NCBI GenBank assembly: GCA_951213105.1
Contig: OX578152.1
Span: 98,864,568-98,928,567 of the forward strand
DNA from: Amaurobius ferox
Lineage: Eukaryota; Arthropoda; Arachnida; Araneae; Amaurobiidae
DNA length: 64,000 nt
Direction of reading: 5' to 3'
Both the position numbers and the translations under genes were made by a program. A model generated the notes under the pieces. It was not told the DNA's origin and did not search any database. It was given only the letters and a program-made list of their open reading frames with translations. Position 1 is the stretch's first letter. The number at the start of each line of letters is the position of its first letter. Below are positions 58,701 to 64,000 of this stretch, one piece after another.

Positions 58701-60611
58701 ACAGTGTCCACCTCTTTTAAGAATCAGTGGTTATTGGAATCGGCCATTTATAAAAATCAAAGCAATAGTCACAATCTATTTTAACATTCTAAAATTTTTG
58801 TTTTAAGAAATTATAATTGCCGTTTTTAAGAATCAGTTTTCTACCCTAGATGTAGTAGTTGGTACCTATTAAAAATCATGGAATAACTTTTAAATATAGC
58901 GAAATCAGTATAGTGAAATATAGTAAATATAGTGAATTATACTTACATATAGTGAAATCACACTTCAGAAAATAGTCAGAAGGAATAAAGGTATTATAGT
59001 ACAGTGTCCACCTCTTTTAAGAATCAGTGGTTATTGGAATCGGCCATTTATAAAAATCAAAGCAATAGTCACAATCTATTTTAACATTCTAAAATTTTTG
59101 TTTTAAGATATTATAATTGCCGTTTTTAAGAATCAGTTTTCTACCCTAGAATTTGTTCATTTTGTAGTGGAGAAAGATAAAGCAACAAGAATTTGCTTTG
59201 TTCAAGGTTATCTGGTTATTGTCACTTTTCTCCGGACATACTACGAGGCGATTGCTATGCGACAAAGTGGGACTATATGAATGACAGATAAAATCTCGGT
59301 AGCAGTTGTTGGGGATGAAAACAAGCAAAAATCAGTGTTAGTTTTTTTGTTAAGAAAACTGATGAGTAAAGGTGTATTTGGGTATGCGCCCAATATAAGA
59401 TTTGTAGAGTTTTAGTTAGTCATTTCATGTTTTGCTAGTGAAAGCATCATGTTACAAATAAGAAAAACCCTTAGTTTGCTTGAAAAGAAAAATTTCCTTC
59501 AAAATTTTGATTATCTTCCTCCATACAACCAAGGAGAAGCTGCTTTTGCATTAGAAATTATACAACCAACATTATGTAAAATTTGGTAAAGCACAAATGA
59601 AATTTTGAAGACGCATTGCAGTCTTCAGAGAAAACAGAAATGAGAAAGAAAAGCAGCTGATGTTGAGGAAACACTTTTCCAATGGTTTTTTAACGCATGA
59701 CTGAAGAACCCAGTAGACCAATTTTAGTGAAAAAAGATAACTTTCCCGAAAAATTGGGTGAAAAGGATTTTGGTGCAACTAATGGTTGGTTATGTCCATT
59801 TATTTTGTAAAACAATATTTTTGAATGCAAAAGTAGGTTTACAAATTTATTAATAACACTTGACACTCATTGAGGAGGGATTTGACACATGAAATGGAGA
59901 GTTTCTTTGTTAGTCCTCACCTGAGAGAGACTAATCCCACTGGCCTCTGATGTTCTCTTGTTACTCACACTGAAAATTATATTATTTAGATTAATTAACT
60001 AAAGTTTCAACACTCACTTCAAGCAATGTAGTCTAAATGACAATTTTCTGTTGAATGCTGGTCGATATTGGGGCCACTTTTATTGAAAATATCACAGTTT
60101 GTAAACTGAAATTTCCCCTGAAGTGTAAAGATATATATATATTTGGATTTTAAAGAGTTCTTCATATTGTTATTTTCAACTCTAATATTAATTTCTGTAT
60201 TTGTATCTTAATTTGTTACCTGTTTCTTATGTGTCTTATAATGTGCAGGGTTGCTTGTCTAAGATAGAAGAAAAGGTGGAAAAGCATCTTTTTACTATCA
60301 TCGTTGTTGGCATCAGCATTGCTATTGTTCAGGTAAATGTTTTATTGTAATTTATTTTATGCTTTATAATTGTTAAATTGTAGTGGCCATCTAATTTTTA
60401 ACACATATCTAAGGTATTTCAGCTTAGTATTTCTGGGCGAATATTAAATGAGACAAAATAGTTTTGATAGCCTTGCAGTTACAGTTTAAATGATTTGTTG
60501 CTGTAAAATATTTTATTTGAAGTAACTGATTATATATATTATTTTTTCCAGATCTTTGGATTTGTATTCTCTCTTGTGCTGTGCTGTGCAGTTTCTGGAA
60601 GAGATTATTAA
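37692..60611 (+). CDS. Tetraspanin, seven coding exons, 273 residues
   Basis: Joining 37692-37793, 39280-39471, 43713-43787, 47078-47176, 52449-52658, 60249-60332 and 60552-60611 gives an uninterrupted frame. All six introns are phase 0 with GT/AG borders. The product has four membrane segments (about 22-48, 63-86, 94-117, 239-264), the GCCGA turn after segment 2 (84-88), and a large extracellular loop with CCG (159-161), PQSCC (195-199), C207 and C228. These six cysteines would form three disulfides. N170-S-S is a potential glycosylation site. Tetraspanins organise receptors, integrins and junction proteins in membrane microdomains. The conserved polar residue and cysteines near segment 1 are poorly matched, so the orthologue is not named. 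It ends in a short cytoplasmic tail SGRDY. Introns are rich in mobile DNA. Confidence 0.95.
38175..38606. mobile_element. MITE with CARGGTTCATA ends (hAT-like), intron 1
   Basis: CAGGGTTCATA at 38175 and CAAGGTTCATA inverted at 38606 bound 432 bp rich in GGAAAACCTGGAATT-like words. Flanking octamers do not match clearly, so the superfamily is tentative. Confidence 0.5.
38640..39065 (+). repeat. Diverged copy of the repeat at 56435-58198, intron 1
   Basis: AATAACTCATACTTTTGAAC, CTATTTACTAATAACTATTA and CATTTGGCTTTTTACTTACA parallel 56580-57010, and the end TTATGAAAAAGGTGGCAC parallels about 58095. It has no SINE at the site where the intron 5 copy carries one. Confidence 0.55.
39280..39471 (+). 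CDS. Tetraspanin exon 2 (residues 35-98)
   Basis: Acceptor TTTCAG and donor GTAAGT. It encodes the rest of membrane segment 1 (LAGVALLSLSIWMY), a short first extracellular loop, segment 2 and the GFLGCCGAMQESSC turn, the most diagnostic tetraspanin motif. Confidence 0.97.
40371..40912. mobile_element. 542-bp GC-rich foldback element, intron 2
   Basis: Arms of about 225 bp (40371-40594 and about 40690-40912) are almost perfect inverses, starting CGGTACTTACGTATTATCGC. The 6-bp AAGTTT flanks both ends (40365-40370 and 40913-40918). The about 95-bp centre carries a second, direct copy of a right-arm segment (CCAGTTCGAGCCCGCTC to the CATACAGATCACT word), so one module is present three times. GC content is clearly higher than in the host intron. 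Open frames on both strands are a by-product of the palindrome. Superfamily unknown. Confidence 0.85.
41883..41928. repeat. Perfect 20-bp hairpin with 6-nt loop, intron 2
   Basis: TAACACACAGTCAGTAGTCA, loop CCTTCT, and the exact complement. The stem is short for an animal pre-miRNA. It could be a tiny inverted-repeat element or a cruciform. Confidence 0.7.
42610..42840 (+). repeat. Dispersed repeat shared with 36135-36390, intron 2
   Basis: CTGTTTCTTCCATTGTCCTG, CTAATAATAGATTACTGTCA and AATATACAATTATATGCGTA follow the same order as at 36135. Divergence is visible throughout. Confidence 0.65.
43713..43787 (+). CDS. Tetraspanin exon 3 (residues 99-123)
   Basis: Acceptor ATTTCAG and donor GTAATT. 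It encodes membrane segment 3 (FSTFVILIFAAEIAGAVYGY) with the conserved Glu and Gly-Ala, then the beginning of the large loop. Confidence 0.96.
45037..45345 (+). repeat. Two-copy tandem duplication, intron 3
   Basis: GCTAGGACCTAAAGATATCT with the following about 105 bp recurs about 200 bp downstream as GCTAGGACCTGAAGATATCT. Confidence 0.75.
46102..46877. mobile_element. 776-bp palindromic element flanked by TTAA, intron 3
   Basis: GGGTGAGCGTCAGTAA at 46102 is mirrored at 46877, and TTAA lies on both sides (46098-46101 and 46878-46881). The arms are about 345 bp with about 100 bp of unique centre. TTAA duplication is the piggyBac signature, but the ends start GGG rather than the usual CCC, so the assignment is tentative. 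A one-armed relative is at 20495-20828, also behind TTAA. Confidence 0.8.
47078..47176 (+). CDS. Tetraspanin exon 4 (residues 124-156)
   Basis: Acceptor GTCTTAG and donor GTAAAT. It encodes the helical A/B part of the large extracellular loop (VKKAITKRVTNMIKNEY to VDKMQEK). It reads as an amphipathic, charged helix, and the next exon opens with LMCCG as in other tetraspanins. Confidence 0.95.
48089..48122. repeat. Perfect 15-bp AT-rich hairpin, intron 4
   Basis: ATTTTTTACATATCT, loop TGAG, and the exact complement. Probably a chance or slippage palindrome. Confidence 0.55.
49567..49900 (+). repeat. Eroded H1/H3 termini, intron 4
   Basis: AGTCATCTGTTGGACACATC (about 49574) resembles the H1/H3 3' hairpin. 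ACTTTCCCTACTATACATGG with GAATTCGAAATTTTGACTGT (49797-49880) resembles an H3 5' start. Neither belongs to a full element. Confidence 0.45.
51333..52055 (-). mobile_element. Deleted mariner/Tc1-like element with about 125-bp inverted ends, intron 4
   Basis: CAGGGTGTATATAAACTG at 51333 is mirrored at 52055. The homology runs about 125 bp inward, and TA flanks both sides (51331-51332, 52056-52057). The centre holds only the C-terminal part of a transposase on the minus strand. The element is a 723-bp nonautonomous derivative. Confidence 0.88.
51522..51870 (-). pseudogene. Mariner/Tc1-like transposase C-terminal remnant
   Basis: The minus strand encodes FLNATYPGQWIGRSGPVA, an in-frame TAG in place of an expected tryptophan, then PPSSPDFNPLDFFWGHIKS and AYEAPVDS to GVFERVCQSF. 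SPDxNPLDFFLWG is the conserved stretch with the third catalytic region of mariner-type DDE transposases, and one residue (L) is missing in FFLWG. The N-terminal domain and the first two catalytic aspartates are gone. Confidence 0.85.
52341..52386 (+). mobile_element. 46-bp 5'-truncated SINE stub, intron 4
   Basis: ACCTTACACCTTTCTGGTAG followed by GTCGGACGGTCTTGGT and ATCAACAACA is the extreme 3' end of the SINE family of 33526-33805. It is flanked by the perfect 18-bp duplication ACATTATTGTTGGTAGTT (52323-52340 and 52387-52404). It lies 62 bp before exon 5, so the polypyrimidine/branch region of that acceptor is close by. Confidence 0.93.
52449..52658 (+). CDS. Tetraspanin exon 5 (residues 157-226)
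   Basis: Acceptor CATTTTAG and donor GTTAGT. It encodes the variable half of the large loop: LMCCGATSISDW, the potential N-glycosylation site NSS, VPQSCC and GEC. CCG and PxSCC are the family signature. Confidence 0.97.
53008..53160 (+). repeat. Two-copy tandem duplication, intron 5
   Basis: ATCCAACTTCATTTTCAATA with TCTGATGTCATATGCAAC recurs about 90 bp later as ATCCAGCTTCATTTTCAGTA with TCTGATATCATATGCAAC. Confidence 0.75.
55210..55448 (-). mobile_element. 5'-truncated LINE 3' end, intron 5
   Basis: The minus strand encodes a C-terminal zinc-knuckle-like tail (HILCECEAYSAHRFEHIG and EPWELNDIPVKCLLIFASAT) as found at the end of ORF2 of R1/Jockey/I-type LINEs. A short 3' region ends in an (ATTC)n tail. 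It is bounded by the 13-bp duplication GACTTTTGATCTT (55197-55209 and 55449-55461). The clade is a tentative call. Confidence 0.75.
56624..56906 (+). mobile_element. tRNA-headed SINE, copy C, intron 5
   Basis: Head with CAACCCAGTGGTTAGCGC and GGGTTCGATTCCC, shared body (CTGCTGCCGTGTTCATGCG to CCGTCCAAACAGATACC), and GAA-rich tail. The perfect 13-bp duplication AAGAGTATTTATG flanks it (56611-56623 and 56907-56919). Confidence 0.92.
57330..57990. mobile_element. piggyBac-like MITE with TAACYCTTTC ends, intron 5
   Basis: TAACTCTTTCCAGACG on the left and the inverse of TTAACCCTTTCTGGATG on the right enclose about 660 bp. The left subterminal 90 bp is unusually GC-rich (CGTGCCCGCGCGTCGAC). TTAA is intact on the right and CTAA on the left. 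Confidence 0.5.
58353..59150 (+). repeat. Three-unit tandem repeat of about 290 bp, intron 5
   Basis: Units start near 58353, 58561 and 58851 with GTAGTAGTGGGTACCTATTA-like sequence. Units 2 and 3 are nearly identical over about 290 bp, and unit 1 is shorter (about 207 bp) and more diverged. The word ATATAGTGAAATCA is itself repeated within each unit. Confidence 0.85.
60249..60332 (+). CDS. Tetraspanin exon 6 (residues 227-254)
   Basis: Acceptor TGTGCAG and donor GTAAAT. It encodes GC with the last loop cysteine (228), a charged helix (LSKIEEKVEKH) and the first half of membrane segment 4. Confidence 0.96.
60552..60611 (+). CDS. Tetraspanin exon 7 (residues 255-273 and stop)
   Basis: Acceptor TTTTCCAG. 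It encodes IFGFVFSLVLCC, ending segment 4 with juxtamembrane cysteines that are typical palmitoylation sites, then AVSGRDY and TAA. Confidence 0.95.
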   Translation: MFGFVFSLVLCCAVSGRDY

Positions 60612-62165
60612 ATTGCATTTGTTTTAATTCATGCAAGAGACTGAATGTGTATCATATTTTCATATGTTGTGTATTATAATAATCTTGCATTGTAAATATC
60701 CTGCTGAGAAGCAAAATTTTACTGTACTTTAACCATAAGCCAAAAGCATAAATTTTGAAAACAGTTTAAATACAGTCAAATCTGGTTATAACAAAATCGA
60801 AGGGACAGTGAGAAAAATTTGCTATAAATGTATATTTAGAAAATGCAAATTATTCATTGTTATGCAGAAAACCGCATTTTCATTTCAGAAATCAAACTCC
60901 CTTTTTGACCTATCCAACTGGATATTGTTTCTTTTTATTTTGCATTTAAAAATATATGTATATATTAAAAATGTATTTCTCTGTTAAACTAAATTTTTAA
61001 GATGCCACTTTATTGCACAAAATTACTTTTGTTATCAGATTATGCAATTATTAAAGAGCTTTAGTGTATTTTATTATAGGATACATGTCAACATACATTT
61101 ACAGTAGGCATTTGCAGTTTTTTTTTGTTAATGTGGTTGCTCTTGCCTTTGCATTCCGTAAGAGGCTTGTTTTTTGTTTTCTGAAACCGGTGATGGCTTT
61201 ATTAATTTATTTTAATTTTGTTTTCAATGAAAATTTTACTTTTTGGCCTTCTTTGCAGTAATTTGAGCAAATTATTTTACATATCACAAGTTTGTTATTT
61301 CTAACTTTGTTAAAATCATGTTTGACTGTAATATTGTATGCTATATCAGGTTTGCCACTATAATATGAGTCTGTGGCAGGTTTCTGGAAATCGCCCGACC
61401 TCCCATCGTAGCCAGATTGAAATTCAGCGAAGACAGACAGTTTTCTGAAGTTGCCTTCCTCTTAAATTGCCTTGAGATTAGTTATCCTGTCAGCAAAAAC
61501 ATGGCAGTAGTAAAATTATTGCGAACACACATTTCCCTTGCTATAAACTTAGAAAAAAAAATTATTTGTCATCTGTCAATTTGTTTGTTCTCTCCCTGCA
61601 TAAACATAGACTTTGCTAGCATGTATTATCAACGTCTTCTGTAGCATGTTATAGACATTTTATAACATGTTATAGACATTTTATAGCATATTATATACTT
61701 TCCTGTACCATGTTATAGAATGTATTACATCACAGAGGGTTCAACAAAGGATAGTTTTTTGAATTATGAAAATTTAAAGTGAAAACTTGTGTAACAAAAA
61801 AATCTTAAGAGGATAGGTAAAAAATCTCTAACAACTGTCTACTTGGATGGTTTAGATTTTTCTGATTTCCCGAAGCCTGGTCCATAGTATGGAAATTTCA
61901 TGAATACTTGTTTATTGAGTTATTGAATGGCACAGTTTCTTTTTATGGCTGATGTGCTCAAATATTATTAAAATGAAGTGAAGTTCTCTTTGCATTTCGA
62001 TATATGAAACAAAGATGAACCTGATTTGTGAATTTTAATAAATTATTTGTGTAGTAAGTAAAGCATGTGACTTTGCGTACAATCAATAATGAACTGATTC
62101 ACAATGTAAAATGCCACAATTCACAATGTAAATAAAAATAAATGAGTCATTTTGGGAATCATTTG
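60612..62165 (+). other. Probable tetraspanin 3' untranslated region
   Basis: No further exon is needed. AATAAA occurs at 62037-62042, 62131-62136 and 62137-62142, the last followed by T/GT-rich sequence. The 3' end is therefore placed near 62165, but any of the signals could be used. Confidence 0.5.
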
Positions 62166-62596
62166 TATTTCTTTCTTCTGTGCAACCAGTCTGGACCTAA
62201 ATGCTGAAATAAGTGTAAGACTATGTCAGCCACATTAAAAAGGGTTAAAGGAGTCTGGTATAGTAGCACCACTTAAACTAACAAAAGGGAAATAAAATGA
62301 GAAAATAGGAAAAACAATGAAATATGAACATAAGAATCAAGTAAAAATAATTAAAAAGGAAAGAATATTAACTTAAAGAAACGAAAAAATAAATATCTGT
62401 CAATAGCTTGTTTTTTATCTGAAGTTTGGCATTAGAGCATTTAATTCTTTATTTCTGTGAGTTTATATTCTCTGCATTTATTTTCCTGTTTTCTTCTCAT
62501 GTTCATATTTTCTTATTTTTCTCTTTTTTCTCATTTTATTTACCTTTTGTCATACAGACACAGTTATACCAGACTTTGTCATTTAGCCATTTTCAG

Positions 62597-62680
62597 TTTG
62601 ACCGACATAGTCGCTTATTAGAGCATTCAGATTCTGACTTGTTGCGAAGAAGAAGGATCGAAATTATTTCAAAAACATAT
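62597..62680 (+). CDS. Candidate internal exon of unknown gene
   Basis: A pyrimidine-rich stretch and CATTTTCAG precede 84 bp that read FDRHSRLLEHSDSDLLRRRR with IEIISKTY, then the donor GTATGT. Length is 28 whole codons (phase 0 on both sides), and base composition is less AT-rich than the neighbours. It could belong to a downstream gene or be an alternative C-terminal exon of the tetraspanin. I do not recognise the peptide. Confidence 0.35.
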
Positions 62681-64000
62681 GTATGTTTATTTATCTTTAT
62701 TTGTACTGCATTTTATGTTTTTAACTAGTTCATTATTTGTTTAGTGCTCCTGTTTAATTTTAAAATTGGTTGAATTACTAAGTATTGAAAAATAATATTC
62801 TGTAGTGAAAATAAAAAAACAGGCAACAAATTAAGATACAAATATAGAAATTGATATTAGAACAATATTCTGAAGTGATAAAAATATATGTATTTGAAAT
62901 TTGTAAATTATGATATATATATAATATTTTCTACTGTGAGGTTATTATGTGTATAAAGCAGCATGAATGATATTGCAGTTAATTAAACAAATCTTCAATT
63001 GATTTATTTTTATATTTTTGTTTAGTTTTGTTTTATTTTTGTTTAGTTTTGTTTTATTTTTGTAAAATATAGCTCTATGGTTAAATTTGTTCTAAACTTA
63101 AATTAAAAATTTATAAAACTGTTCTTTACAATTCATATATGGACAATATTTCTCAATGTGAAATAGTTTTTGATCAGAATTTGTCTTGTCGGTTTAGGTG
63201 GCAACTGATAATTTTTTTGTATTAAACTTTGTTTAGTATCTTAACATATTAGTGAAAAGTAATAATAGAATAGTTATTTTATTGCTAAAGGTATTTTGCA
63301 GTTTCATTGCACAAATATTAAAATAACTCGAGGGACTGTACCAGAAGTGCGTCCATAGCGAAGAATAAGTCTTTGTCACCTGGGTGTTTGCAAATGAAAT
63401 AACGGTTTACATAAAAGTTTCATTTATTTCTACAAACTGCCAACAGTGATCTATGATAGGAGAAATAAGTTAAAAAATTAATTATTACAAAATATTAATT
63501 ATGTACCAGAATTAAAAAAAATTAAAGTTTGGTAATTTGATTATTGTATAGTAATTTTTATCTTATCTTGCATTCAGTAGCATTCCTCTCTCAAGTGTCT
63601 CACCACTGTTAAGTTACCCCTCCCCCTTCATAACATGCTTGCATCCTTGGCTTAGCACTTAATACCACTGCTGTCCTCCTCCTGCTATTCCGCGCTGAGC
63701 TATAATAATTCAAAATCCCACCCTTTTTCCATCACATCCGATATACCAGGTGCCGACAAAGACTATTCTATGTCAAAAACAAACAAAAAATAATTTACTG
63801 TGCTGTGTGAGCTTGAATGACTCTCTGAATGTTGGTTCCACTATGTTTTCTTTATTATAGCCAAAATTTGGTTATTGAAAATTGGCAATAGATTAATTTG
63901 ACACAAAAGACAAGTTTTTTGGACCAATATTTTAAAATGTTTGTTTAACTGTGTTGTGTCAGCTTGAATGACTATTTTTCAAATTTTATTGTACTGATTT
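62681..64000. other. Unassigned; short duplication near the end
   Basis: CTGTGCTGTGTGAGCTTGAA (about 63799) is echoed at about 63949 as CTGTGTTGTGTCAGCTTGAA. No gene was recognised. Confidence 0.4.

Noticed and set aside
58353..59150. Possible CRISPR-like or regulatory array
   Set aside because: Units of about 290 bp without unique spacers are an ordinary tandem duplication, and the genome is eukaryotic.

Overview
The window looks like AT-rich nuclear DNA of an animal, most likely an arthropod. It contains one split gene with long introns and consensus GT/AG borders, mariner- and hAT-type transposons, SINEs with tRNA- and 5S-rRNA-derived heads, many MITE-like foldbacks, and abundant (TA)n and (CA)n tracts. 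There are no bacterial operons or ribosome-binding sites. The dense families of microsatellite-bearing noncoding repeats fit arthropod genomes. A chelicerate such as a spider is only a guess.

Region 1 (about 1-35 kb) is a repeat landscape without a host gene that I can support. Its main occupants are: Penelope-like element termini carrying a hammerhead-ribozyme-like core (104-352, 2935-3037, 30344-30486); a complete 3.66-kb hAT transposon (3808-7465) with an 8-bp target duplication and a transposase reading frame broken by one stop codon; and three families of long noncoding repeats, called here H1, H2 and H3. These have a microsatellite near the 5' end and a hairpin at the 3' end. They are nested in one another, and their insertion points can be reconstructed between two T residues, which suggests Helentron-type rolling-circle elements. 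A reverse-transcriptase pseudogene lies at 17303-18026. A SINE headed by a clear 5S rRNA copy (9173-9557) shares its body with two tRNA-headed SINEs (33526-33805, 34624-34920).

Region 2 (about 37.5-62.2 kb) is a single plus-strand tetraspanin gene. Seven coding exons, all joined by phase-0 introns, give a 273-residue four-pass membrane protein with the CCG and PxSCC signature of the large extracellular loop. Its introns (219 bp to 7.6 kb) hold further mobile DNA: a 542-bp GC-rich foldback element, a 776-bp TTAA-flanked palindrome, a deleted mariner, a 46-bp SINE stub with an 18-bp target duplication, a 5'-truncated LINE, and an hAT-like element containing both a SINE and another MITE. The last 1.4 kb contains one candidate exon of unknown identity.

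The tetraspanin is the only host gene I can support. Everything else is mobile or repetitive DNA whose layering gives a relative insertion history.
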